Assembly: GCF_020882245.1 (NCBI RefSeq)
Contig: NC_083600.1
Location: forward strand, 23,250,001-23,314,000
Direction: 5' to 3'
Source: Rhopalosiphum padi
Lineage: Eukaryota; Arthropoda; Insecta; Hemiptera; Aphididae
DNA length: 64,000 bases
Positions within the stretch are counted from its first letter, which is position 1; each line of letters starts with the position of its first letter. Shown one piece after another: positions 9,767 through 23,100 of the stretch. The notes below the pieces were generated by a model. It did no database searches, was not told where the DNA came from, and was given only the letters and a program-made list of their open reading frames with translations. The position numbers and the translations under genes are program-made.

Positions 9767-12700
9767 ATTTTATTTATATCTTATTTTAATTTCATAAACT
9801 CATAGAGCTACAACAAATTATTATAATAAATATTATACAACTATAGCATTTAATTTTTGACATAGTCATTGTCATTTATTGTAAAGTGAGACATTAGATA
9901 CATATTGTATGTAAATCTGCTTAATATTTACTTTCATCATTTAAATTGCCAAAAAAAAAAAACAAAGATACCTTGGCTTTCTAAAGTTTTGTAAAAACTA
10001 GTAAAACTATTTTTCTAAAATAACAAAATTTGTGGGTTATATAATTTTTTTTTGCATATTTTAAATTTATTAGTGCATAATCAATTTTACTTCTTATAGC
10101 TTCCAACTTCCAAGTTAACTAAATTAATACATAATTTTTTCAGTTTCTGTCTACATACCAATTACCTACATTATAACAAACTAATAAAATCATATACTCA
10201 GTTTGTATAATACAATAATATATGGTGAGCAGTACATTGTAATGGTGCTTTATGATGGTAGCACTTCCTTAATCAGGCTGATGAATTATGGTAAATATTT
10301 AAACAAATATAAGATTGTTAAAGAATTAGAAATGAGTTTACATCATCTAGTAATTATAATTTGTACAAAAATTAAGAATTATAATTTACCTTTAACAAAA
10401 GTGAAGCTTCTGTATCTGTTTAAAAGGCAACGAAGATAAGGTTTTGAGATCATAAATAATATAGTAAAAGACAAAACTTAAAATATTCGTAACACGTTTA
10501 AGGCGTTAATTTAAAATCGAGTGTGAAAACGTTAAACAATTCCGAAATTTACAATATAATGTGATTCTCAGATCCTCTTTACACAACACATGCGAGTTTG
10601 TGATATATTATCATTAAACAAATTAACATTTATCACATTCCTTTAACATTATCAATTTATTAACAATCAGTGTTGCCTTTATAATGCATCGTGCACTACA
10701 ATAACTGAACTTAATTATTGGCGACTGGTATGACGGTGTTACTATTATTTGATTTCACTATTTTCACTTGAATAATGACTAGTTACTAGTTAGTTTAGTT
10801 AGTTAGTTAGTAGTTAGTAGTTGACAATGGAGTACGGTTTAAGATAGGTAGATAGATTCTATTTTAAACCGTGCTATGGAGCAAATTTTATCAAGAAAAT
10901 GCTCTGCATTAGATAGCCGAAAGTAATTAACAAGTAAAAGAGATCTCATAGTCATTAATAAAAAACTGGGCTCATTTTCAACAAATCATTTATTATGTTT
11001 AAATTGAATTAAATAAATTGAACAAAGCACATGAGTATATGAATCACATTGCTCCAAGATTACACATAAAGCATGATTAAAATATTAAAACTGTCATGTT
11101 ATAATTATAATTGGAATGATAAAATGCCATTAATTATTGAAATAGTGGTGGTAAATTAAATTTACTATAGTTATTAGTTATGACTTATGTATATTCTTAG
11201 AGTACTAATTAATAATTTATTAATTTTTTTACCATTTTTACCTATACTAATTATTAAAATTTTGAAATAAAGAAATGTATTATAATTTAAGTGTGTGTAT
11301 TACATATTACATAGGCTGCCATATTTTTAGTGTGCGGTTTACCTGCGATCGGCCGGTTTTTAGATTTTACACAGGCATAAGTTTATCTAGATACAGTTTA
11401 ATCTTTTACTTCGGTGATTACTTTATCTTTATGGCCTAATACTTTATGATTTTTCGATAACAACACTTTGAAATTTTGTAAAAGTATGGGTTCAATTGTT
11501 CAAACGCTCAGTACGTCTCTATTATTGCGCGACACTCACACTACAATAATACAATATACGCAGCCAGGCAGCCATACATTTAATGTGTTGACGAAAATTT
11601 GTTATTTAATTATAACTTATAAGTAGTGACGAATGAACCAGACATTTTTTAATTAGCAATTATGTCTTGGCATTTGGAAAATAATGAAAATGCCGAAAGT
11701 GTGAAATTGCTATAAATTTATACCTACGTCTTACATATAGGTTAGGTAATTTGAATTGTTGTTATATATAAAACAAAATAATATTCATCATTCTTGACAA
11801 TTTTTTAGACAAGCAAATTTTTTAATTACTTAAAACGATTTACTAGGTATATGATATAATTTTTCAATACATTTATTTGAGGTAGAATGCATACTATACT
11901 CATAAATTCATCGGTAGAGTGTATATTATATGACATCCATCCCATATGTATAGAACACAGGATTAATTTATTAAACAATATTTTGTATTATATTTAACAG
12001 TCAAACATTAAAATATGAACTGTAAATCATTTATTATAATAAAAATTAGTCACTTGGTAGAGGAAGACAGTGAGTTTCAGTTTTAAACTAAATGTATTAA
12101 ACAGTTCAATTTAACACGGCAAAAAATTATTAAAATACTTAAAAAAAAAAACTAAAATAGTTAAGTCTCAAAAAATGTCTAACATTAATATTTTGATAAA
12201 AAAAAAAAAAAATAAATAAATAAATAAGTTTCTATTTAATAATATTATAGACATAACACATTTATATTAATGAAACACAATGAAAAAAAAATTGATGTAA
12301 TGTACAAAATGGAAAACAACATTTCAAATTGAAATTACTAGGAACAATCTACAATTTTATAAAAACATTAAAAACATGTTTTGCTTAAAGTGGAGTATTT
12401 GAAAAATAAAGTAATAATTTTTAAATTTTTTTACTACTGGTAAATTATGTTAATTGTACAATGATAATTATATAAGTAACACATTTAAATAATATTTCAA
12501 CATAATGAGATAATACAAAATGGTAAAAATAAAAGCATTTGGTATAAGTTAAGTCTTACATTGAAAAAAAAGGCAAACAATAGCAATGTAATAACGAATC
12601 ACTTTAGAAAACAATTAGAATTAAGGTATTAATAACAGGAATAGATTAAAACTTGAAAGGACACGATACAAACAAACAATAAATTTATTAAACAAAATGT

Positions 12701-14621
12701 CAAAGGATAACCAAGGGTAGAATACTATTAATGTTAGAATTTTGCAGCAATTTCATATCATTGAGCAGAATTTTTGTGTAGTATACTATTTAATAACATT
12801 TCAATTGTACAATAATTAAAAAAATTGAATATTTTTGAGCTTTTGACATAAAATTAACAGTAAAAAGGCACTTGACAAGTACTATTATTGTTGCTTTTAT
12901 AAATTAACAATTTCATTAAGTAACATATTTTTAAGATAACATTAATAAAAATGATTTGATAATTGAAACAATTAGGCAACATACAATAATTTCAAATATA
13001 TTAATAGAATATTTAATTTTGTGATAAATAATAAATAAGTTGTAAAATAGTATAACTTCTTATATTCAAATTAAAACAAAATGATACACATTTAACTAAT
13101 AAAATAAATGTAAACAAATGTTAAAGCTAACTTTTTCATTCTCTATTAAATAAAAACAATTTGAAAAAAAAAATTAACGTTAATCAATAAAAATAAAAAT
13201 GTATCACACGGTAGAACAGAACACACAAATTAATCAACATTTATACATAATAATTCACTGGTTTAGTAATATTGCATTTAACATAATATAGTCTATGTAT
13301 CCACATTTGATTTGATTATATATATTTTATATAAAAATATTAAATAATATTTGTGCTGTAAAATCAATTATGAAGAACTTATATATAGCACATTCATATA
13401 AACAAATTTAATTATAAACTTAAACTATATTTTTAAGTTATTTCTAAAAATTATTTACATTAATTCTGAATAACAGATTTTAACAATGTTAAGTGATGTA
13501 AAAAATAAAAATGGAGTAACTATCTACCATAAGTATACAATTGATGTCCATTAATAAACATTAACCCTGATTTTTATGTCTTTAATACATATGGGAAAAC
13601 ATTATTGGTGTAAAATCACAAGTACGCTTAATTTGTATATTTTATAGTAAAAAAAAGACACTATTTTGGTTATAGCTGAAATACCCTGTACTTTTTAACA
13701 TTTATAAATATTTATCTATCATTTTAATATTGCTTATGCTTTATACTTTTCTTAATTTATTTAACTTATAGAATGGCACCAAATTAATTAAACAAAACAA
13801 TGTAAAAATTTGTTAAAAAACCAGTCTTTGATAATATCAATTACACTAATATCTATTAATATCATATTACTTGCAAAACAATTTTTTTTCTAATCAATTG
13901 GAAAATAGTTATAAAATTATGAAGAATATTTAAATTGTGTATAGTTAATTTATTGTAATATCAAAATATATTAAGTTGAGAAATTGAATGTAGGCAACTA
14001 CATAATTATTATTTTTCAAAATATTATTGATATGTATCGCAATAACATATATTAACAATGTGGATTATTTAATTTTAATTAGAGTATTGACTCAAATGTA
14101 TTGATAGTTAAAAATGTATGAACTAATTTTTAAATAATAATAATATGTAATAATTATATTTTCAAAGAAATTAATTAGTACAAATAAGTCAAGGGCAGAG
14201 AAAAATATTAAACTTTTTAAAATAATGTTTAAGGTCAATTAATATTATAAAATGTAATATTCATTTAAAAATTATAAAACATTTTATGCTTGCCTTGGAT
14301 TAGATAATTAAGCTAACACGCAGAACACAAAAACAGATTTAAAATCTAAATATTTCTGTAGTATATTAATTTTTTTTAATTAAAAAATTTGAATCTTGTT
14401 ATTCAGCAAAATATCATTTCATTTAAAAATTAAATTGTGGCCGAATATCATTAAGAGCATTATGTGTGAAACAAAACGGTCATTAAAAAATATTATAAAA
14501 TTAACTTCTTCAAAACTTAATAATAGTCGTAGTGTTGTACAATAATTGACAAAAATTACCATGTATATAATATTAAACGGTGGGTTTAGCAATTAGCTAA
14601 CATTTGTACTTATCAATTGAT
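9767..14621. other. gene-free stretch of about 4.9 kb
   Basis: Very AT-rich, with many A/T homopolymers and no supportable coding exon on either strand. The right-hand part lies downstream of the minus-strand transposase-derived gene and may include a long 3' UTR. The segment at about 11300-11600 is less AT-rich than the rest but shows no open coding pattern. Confidence 0.5.
10832..10874. repeat. short inverted repeat (hairpin)
   Basis: GTACGGTTTAAGATAG is followed after 11 bases by CTATTTTAAACCGTGC, giving 14 of 16 matched positions. A GTTAGT-like simple repeat at about 10787-10820 precedes it. It could be a small foldback element or a transcribed hairpin. Nothing else supports either reading. 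Confidence 0.55.
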
Positions 14622-15832
14622 TTAATTTGTAGGCCATATGCTTGGCAAAGGTGGACATATTGGGTTATTGTAAGCTGTATACTCAACAATCTGTTGTATC
14701 ATGGATGGAAGAGCAATAAATCCATACATCTGTCTCCACTGTAGTTCGTATAGATGTTGTTCCGCATGAGTTGTAGACATATCTTGTAATTGAATACAGG
14801 CTTCTACAGTAGTTGCCCATATAGTCTCTAAACAGAAAACCATCTGTAAGCATTCAGTGGTTCAATGAAATTTACTCAAATGTACAAACCTAAATTTTTT
14901 AAAGATTTATGATCATGATTTATGTCCAAATTCATCAATGCTTCTGTGCTTATGACTTCTCCTATTCCAGGTAAATTATGCAATAATGGATATAAAATTT
15001 CATTTGTTACAATAGTGGAACCCAGCATTACGTGATTTTTGACCATTTCCACAATCTTAGAATTCTCCTAAATCCAAAAAACATCCGTATAAATTTTAAG
15101 AAATCTTATTGATTGAATAAATATAAATTATAATTGTTTTACTTTATTAGATCCATCAAGAAGGCTTGCCCAAACGCGAACAGGAACATGGGCCGTGTCA
15201 GCAATGCATAGTACTCTTTTGGAAAAATTATTATTATGAGATGTGGTTGGTACTTCTAAACTCATGTTGCCATCTGGAAACACATCTACGATGACAACAA
15301 CATCAGTGCCACCAAGTTTGAAGTCGCCGACTATTTTTTTCAACTGCCACTCGGCCACTTGAGCGCATCCATTGTAAATACGTTTGGCTACATTTACTTT
15401 GGTCCTACCTTCTCCATTGACGTCACTGAGCGGCATATTCTTGCACCAACCTGTGAAAAAAAAATCATCTGCGTTGAGTATGTTTAAGACACATTTCCGC
15501 AATACTATGCAACTAACTGATGATTGTCACTTACTGTCAATGACTTTCAAGGCATAACCCAATTCGCATTTGAAGTCGGCAAAGAAGGACGCGTGCCTGG
15601 CCGGCACCTTCTTCTTGCACTCCAGGCACACCCAATTGAACTTGTCAACAACACGTGCACGATGCCACTGCATCTTTTCTGTGGTCAGACACTCGTTATT
15701 TGGGCACTTCTGTTCCTTGGCTATTAGTCCGTTCTTCTTGAGCCACTCGCACAGATCGCCCTCGCGGCCGGCCGCGAGCAGCGGCTCGACAGTAGTCTCG
15801 AAAAAGTTTGGATCGCTGCAAACACCCGGCAT
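14622..15832 (-). CDS. domesticated Merlin/ISXO2 (IS1595-type) transposase-like protein
   Basis: Four exons on the minus strand, 15832-15535, 15450-15143, 15067-14890 and 14827-14622, join in consistent phases to 990 nt, giving 329 aa. The order of parts matches ISXO2-type transposases: an N-terminal zinc ribbon (CPNNEC at 43-48, then WVCLEC at 67-72), then KKKVPARHASFF, a helical linker, a first catalytic-strand equivalent LGGTDVVVIVDVF (145-157, family GGPGKIVEIDES), a second equivalent MLGSTIVTNEILY (216-228, family PGTTIISDEWKAY), and HAEQHLYELQW near 282-292. D155 is kept, but the following Glu is Val, and the second Asp is Asn (N224), so cleavage activity is doubtful. The gene has introns, no terminal repeats and an uninterrupted frame, so it looks like a host gene. 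For exon 4 I chose the acceptor at 14828, because the one at about 14845 shifts the frame. Its cellular role is unknown. Confidence 0.72.
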
Positions 15833-17195
15833 GATGGACGGCACGACACGACTGTACAATAATTTGTCGCCGCTTACGCGCGTACGACTACCATAGGGGT
15901 GGTTATTTAACAATAATTAAACAGTAATTCATTATTTTATCGTTACGACGATGATACGGGTCCGATCGATAACCGAGTCCCCCTGCACGAACGATCACGT
16001 CGTACACGGGCAGTTAATACTATCGTAATAAAATAATATTTAATATAATGATATTTGGTGGTCGCGTACTCACTCGCTAATATCCGGAGGCATCGTTAAT
16101 GCTTCCACCCGCGACGTGTGTAGGTCAGTTGTCAGTCGCGTGTTTGTCAGATTGCTCGACGGGGGCGACTGCAGGCGTACGGGGATTGACTAGGACGAGA
16201 CTTCTACTCTATCCCGAAAAACTATTTTTTCGGCACGATTGCAATTGAAACTAGGGTCGTCGAGTCGGAAGACTGGTGAAGAAGCGGCTGCTGCTAACGA
16301 CGACGACGATGCCGTTGCTGCTACTGCTCGTAGTGCTCGTACTACAACAGTCGTAGAGGAGGAAGGGCATCGTCTCGTCGCGGTCTGTTCAAAGTGCTCA
16401 GTGTTGGTGCTGCGGCGAAGACGGAAATTTCGACGGCGGCGGCGGCGATAATAATAATAATAATAATAAAAATAGTTGATAATGATATTGTTATTATATT
16501 ATATATGTATGTTCCTCGCGAGCATGTGTTACGGGGGATAAAAATAGCCTGTTGATTGTTGTTGGGGCGGCGTAGGGGAGAAAGGGTCGGACGTAACGAC
16601 TCGTGTAGCCGTGGTGCCGATGGGTCGACGGTGAAATCGTTGGATTGGTAGACGGGGAGGGTGCGCGATGCGTGGGTGTCGTAAACGAGATTCGTTAACA
16701 GTCAGTAGACGTGATAACAGATACGCGTGCTCGGTCGCCGACTTGACCGACCACCGCACCGGCAACGTCGCATTTCCGCCAATACTGATAACGCGTACTG
16801 ACAGAATGCAGGATGTTGTGATAATATGATAACGCGTACGTAAACATTGGCGGACGTCGAGGCCGAAGAGATTACTGTTTACTTAGATGTAGGTATAAAC
16901 GTATAATGTTATTATGATTTCTCTCGGAGACTGATAAAAACGAAATTCCTACGCAAAAAGAAATTTTATAAACAAAAAAACCGTCGGAATTCCATCACAG
17001 CGCACGTCTTCTCTGATTGTTTTCGTTCTCGACGAAAAATGCACAAACACAATATCGTCGCGTAACAGGACGCCGATGTGCCCGGTTTCTTCACAGTACG
17101 TGCACTCCGTAGTAATTATAGTATTAATATCATTGTGACCGTAGTATCGGAGACGTCGCTATACACTGGGATTCGATTGCAGAGACGCGACGAAA
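15833..17195. promoter_or_regulatory. shared head-to-head promoter region
   Basis: A relatively GC-rich 1.36-kb interval separates the start codons of the minus-strand transposase-derived gene and paxillin. It has many CpGs (for example around 16130-16460, 16560-16760 and 17040-17190), a GAC/GCT-type triplet run near 16300 and an (ATA)n run at about 16447-16470. It is the only CpG-dense stretch between the two genes and probably holds both promoters. If the paxillin transcript starts upstream of 17076, a 20-codon upstream ORF (17076-17138) precedes the main start. The open frames seen here are composition artefacts. Confidence 0.6.
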
Positions 17196-20100
17196 ATGGA
17201 TGACCTAGGTGAGTTATTAGTTATTAGTTTATTGCCGTAGATATGTAAAGATACCTAATAATATTTAGTCAACGAACTGCAGTTGTTATCACTGGACCTG
17301 TCAACGTCATATAATTGTTGTGCGTATTTAATATACGTGCAATGTACAAACAAAAAACTTAAAAATTGTATTAGGAATTTTTATAATGCGATTTGAGTAA
17401 AAACCCCGCAATGTATAAGGACTGTCGGTGATCAATAAAATATTGTAGGACAGAGTATAGTTTACACGTAGTGTAAGACGTAAGTATCTAACAGCTATAG
17501 TAGGTAGGTACTTATAAAAACGAGTAATGACAAGTATCATAACGGTGTATTCGTTTAGTCGTTTATGATCGAACCATCAAAGATATTGCAAATTTAGTGT
17601 TTTATTTTCTTTTTTGTCCCAGACTAGCAGTGTTGAAAAATAATTAGGCAGCTCCATCGGTTTAAAATGGATCAAATATATAATTGTACAAACCGCATCA
17701 GTGGTGATCGTGGTAGAAGGAGGTGGCTTAGCACGACTCAAAAAACTTCCCCGTTTTACACATTTTATTTTTTTATAGATCGTGTGATGTAATATTCTTC
17801 TTAAATCGGTTTATAATCATTTAAAAATTTATATTTGGTAAAGTTACCTATTGTTAATAATTGATTCAAAAATAGGATAATATGTTTATTTTTTAATCTA
17901 TTTATGAGTTATGAATAACTGCTAGTGACTACAAAAACATTAAAATAAATCTGGTAAGAGGAAAAATTTGCATCCCCTCTGGGGAAGCAAAATACTAACA
18001 AAAGTCGGTCATTTGGGGTCAGGTATCTAATCTATATTTTATAAGACTTAATTTGAAATATGTGAAATAAATGTTATGTAATTAGAATTGCTGAGCGAAC
18101 TTGAAAATTGTTCTTACATATATCAAAATAAATAGTGGATGGGTAGTCTTAACCTTGTATTATGTGCTCATTCAATCCCTTTGTGCACCATAACGTCCAT
18201 AACACACGCATATCCACTGTCCTAGTTTCAGCATTGTAATTTTAATATTTTATTTTATTTTTTCTAAGTAAAATGTATATTTTGATTTTATTTAAGAAGA
18301 TATTAATTTCAATATTTGAGATTTGCGTAGTCAATTACAAGTATTCCATCTAAATTCTAAAATATATTATTTTATTACCTACAGTAAAAATCTTGTTTTG
18401 AATCTACACTTCTACAGTGACGAATCCTTTAATTTTTTTTTCTCTTTATATGTAGAAATAATATGTTTAATGTAACTATCATTAGTGTTGGAAATTCGAA
18501 AAGCTAATCGTAACTGGTAAAGTTTCAAGTCAACTAAAACTGATTGCTGATTTATATTTTCAATGTTATTCATAATACTATAACATCACGAGTTTAGTGC
18601 CTCAATACTAGGTAATTTCTGTATCTTGCCCGGCTTTTATTGATTACTAAAATACGAAATGTATATCGAAATATTTACGAAAACACTTTAGTTTTAGATC
18701 AGTAAAAATACTCAAAATGTTAAATAATTTTTTTAAGTATGATATGTGAATTTCAAATTTCGTAAATATTTGTATTTAAATAACTCATAAAAGTTTATAT
18801 GGCTTTACGTAAACTTTTTTTTAAACTATATTGAGGACAATTATGAAGACTCTTGAATTAAATTTTCAGGTTTTTGATCATGCATAAACACTGATTATTA
18901 CTTTCGAAAAAGTTTCATGTGCTTAATGGTTTCAAATTATTCTAAAAATTAAAAAATGATATATTGTCTATAGCACCTAAATGCTAATGTTTTGTGAACA
19001 TTATAAGTGTTGATTTTTGAATGATAATAAAATAACCATAACTCGATTTTGTTAAAAAGTGGTATTCTGTGTAGATACATTCCTGTTTTTCTGTAATTCT
19101 ATAAAAAACTGATCGTTTTTACTTTTGACCAAAATACCAATTACATCTAATTTGCTACCAGAATCAAAAGAAATCATTTTTATTACCCGGGAAGGTGACG
19201 ACACAAAACAAAATAAATCATTGTAAAATACATTCGTTTGCTGTTCCTCCAATAATTTAAAATCTATTTATTTTCACTAAATGATTTAACTTTTCTTAAG
19301 TTATTTCATGATTTTTTTAATATTTTTTTTTTTAATAATGTAGATTAAAAATTATTTGTTGAATTAAAATTTTTGACAATTTAATACAAGATTCTACTTA
19401 AGTTATTCTTATATCTGTATAAAATATTAAAAACACACAGTCACAATTTTATTTTCTATATACTTGAAGTACAAATTGTAACTAAGTTCGTTAAAATCAC
19501 GAAAATTTACAAACAAGTATTTTTTAGTAAACAATTTTCAATTTGTGTAGCTTAGTTATGAAAATTTAATAGAATATTTTACATATAAATAATTCATACA
19601 ACCAAACTGGAACTAAAAAATATACAAAAACAATTATTTTTAAACATTGATAGTTCATATTTGGACAAAATTACGTATTTTAACGATGAATAACAATTCC
19701 CATTATTTGTTATAATTTAAAAACATTATTTGTACAGTCTTAAAACTTTTACGTGTATGTATTATGAATTCTACTTTACGCATTAAAATTTTCAAATGCA
19801 ATATGTAGATTAGTTTTAAGATATTACTAATTTATACCATGAACGTATACACGCTATTTTATGGTAAGGTGGTATTGACTCAAATTATAATAACAATAAT
19901 TATATAATATAGTATAAATTATATTTTTCATTATTATATGTAATAATTAAATATTAATAATATAATAAATTCCATGTTTTTGGAAAAAATGAATTAACCT
20001 ACTTGATGTACGTTACTAATAGTAAAATACATTATTTTGATTGGAATATCAAAAATAGTGATATAGGGCATACGAGTAAGCTGATAGACTGTTTCCGCTT

Positions 20101-23100
20101 ATGATCGTTTTTCGTATGAAATGATATATCATTGAATTCAAATTGAATACTTCCATTATCATTACAGTGACCCAGTCGATACATACTGCAGTTTAGCAGA
20201 GCGGTATCTATATTTGCCCCCCCTTTTTAATAGGTAAATTTTTATTTTAAAAACTATTATATTCTGTCTAAGCTTTCAATAAGTATAATGTATAATATTC
20301 CTTAAATATTTTGTGGTAATTATTTGTATTATTGATAATTTGCAGGATGGGTTTTTATACATTCCTGTTTTACTTGATCATACGTGTCTTTACGCTGCTT
20401 ATTTAGGTAGAAATGGAAGAATATGATTCACCCAGAATCATTAATTATACAAAAAATAAACTAGAAAAAATGTATTTTTTATATTATTTCACATCAAATT
20501 GTTAAATGAAAACGAAATACAATTTGGCAAGTAACAGATAAACATATGAACGTTTTAAACACATGCATATAGCGGAGAGAGTATAGAAGGTTGAATTTCT
20601 TAAGGTTATCATACCCATGAACTAGTACCTACAGACATATTTTAAGGTCAAATATTATGATCAAAAATAAAAAAAAACTTAAAATCAATTAAATTGGAAT
20701 AACATTTTAAAGCACTCTATAAGGATTGAGAAGCTAGCTTATTTGAAATTAGATAAACATACAACATTTGGTTATGTGTATTAAATCGAATATTTCTATA
20801 AGGTATGATTTTTTTTCAGTTATTTCGGTAAACTAAGTATTTTGATAATGATCACTGTTCAATGAAAATGAAACTCAATTTGTCAAGTAAAGAAAAACAT
20901 AAATGTAATAAATAGTACCACACATGTTATAATATAATAATAACTATAAATACATATTTAAATACTTATGTTTTTTTTTTAAATTTTATTGTATATATTA
21001 ATGATGATTTAATTTTTTTTTAAATACAATAAATTCTTAATTTTAAATCCATAATATGTGGTAGGTAACATAATAATAATAAAAACGATACAAATGGTTT
21101 GAAATTATGAGTGAGTGATGGTTCAACAAAGGCGCCTTCTGTTATCAGCTTGATGGAAATGATAAATTATGTATTGTTATTATTTTAATTAATTAACAGT
21201 CAATACCATATAGTTTATCCTTTATTAAGTATAAAATTTTTTACATAAAACCACTTTAAATTTAAATTTACTACATGTCTTTATAATATTATTGATATAA
21301 AATAATCCCGTTTAGAACGTCGTATATGTATAGTACTGACTGTGGTTTAACTTTTTATTTGCCGATTCTCACACCGGCCTTCAGGATAATAATATAGTAT
21401 CTCCCATAACAGTTTGTCTGGTGTCCGTTGACACACGCGTTGTGTTCTGTTCATTTGCTGAGTTGTTTTACTTTAATTTTTATTATTTTTTCTATGGTTT
21501 TTAATAAAATGTTTAGTAGACACACGGATAGAGTGAATCTGGCATGACTCCTATTCGATAAAAATAAATCCCGGAAATCAGGACCCTTAGCACACACAGT
21601 ACCAGTTCTACGTTACCCGTTGGTGGTATTGTGTTTTTCGTTAGGTAGGTAACGATACAATTCGTAAATTGATTTTTATGAGTGTACAAACATTTTATTC
21701 TGGCGCATTATTTATTTGTCAACTGCAAAAATGGATAAAAATATTTATGGAAAACTACAGCCTCAACAATATCATGGCACATATCAACCGTATAGATGTA
21801 CACGAAAAAATGGTTCAAAACCAGGATGTGAGTTTGTTTATTTACATTAGCTTATGTTACTTTTTTAATAGACGTTTAAAAATGATGGGTTTTATTATTT
21901 TCATTCACATAATCTATGTATACAGTATACATGTATAACTTCTTGTGAATAACCTACATTTGCCAAAATTTTCATTTCATTTTTGTTAACTGATTTGATT
22001 TTTATGCCAAAATCCTTTAGAATATTGTCTTGTCTATTTATTTATTTTTTAATCTAACGATATTATCTCTACAATCCTAATATTTATACGTGTGTATTCT
22101 GTATAGAAACTTAAATACATAATTTTGTATATATTATGTATCAGTATGAGTGTACCGTGAAATGTATTTTATAATATATTATAAATAATTTTGATTTGAT
22201 AAGCTATATGCGCGATGTTGATAATTGTTATTATAGTTAGTATATAATAATAATAAATAAATAACTTAGTTTTATTTATATTTCAATAACTTATATTTCG
22301 TGATAAGTGATAATTTGATAAATTGTAATTAATTTATTAATTAACAGAATTTTACTACATGTGGTGTGAGTGTGCGACATTTTGTGAGACGCATTAAAGT
22401 AGGCCAAACCCATATAAAGTAGATTCCAAATAAGGCACCTATTAAAATTGAATGCAGAACTGACTTCGTATAATAGAAAGTATGTTTGAGTGTATTACCT
22501 ACGTAATCATTTGGAAAAAAGCTAAATACAATTATATTGAAAAAAATTGATGATATAAAATGAGTTAAAAATGATGAATGGTCCATTGCTTTGTCATAAA
22601 CTATAAATCATTTTTCTTTAGATAACAATAATATAGTATATAACCTTATATTACATAATTATTTTAAATATTTGAAGGTTAATAAGGTATTAACTAAAAA
22701 AATGTAAAGAGAATATAATTTGTCACCGCAAGTTAACTTCATATAAAATACCTACTAATAATATACATATTACATATACACCTCTAGTATATACCTTTCG
22801 ATATTCAAACACAATTATAAGTCTGATTTTTACGACACATTATAATTTTCTAGTAAAATCAACTATATTATTGAAAATAATTGATAAACATTTTATAAAT
22901 AATTTTAATATTAACCTTGCATGATCTCATTAATACATTTTTCGTCAATGATTGTACAATGTTATTACTTGTTAATTTATAAATATTATTTACTTGTAGT
23001 TTGTACCTATAATTATTATCTTAAATCAGTCAATAACTTTATAGCTATTAATATAGTTTTTATAATTATAAAGCTTCAATACATTAATAATACAATAGTT

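Noticed and set aside
14828..14845. Alternative acceptor giving an exon 4 that begins ATGGTTTTC in the transposase-derived gene
   Set aside because: With the phase-1 donor of exon 3 this shifts the frame to a sequence that ends early; the acceptor at 14828 keeps the protein-like frame.
16239..16765. Arg/Ser/Ala-rich open frames between the two divergent genes
   Set aside because: The composition is driven by CpG-rich triplet repeats; no splice logic or domain supports them.
22341..22586. Minus-strand open frame with hydrophobic stretches in paxillin intron 1
   Set aside because: The hydrophobicity follows from T-rich codons; no conserved motif or exon borders found.
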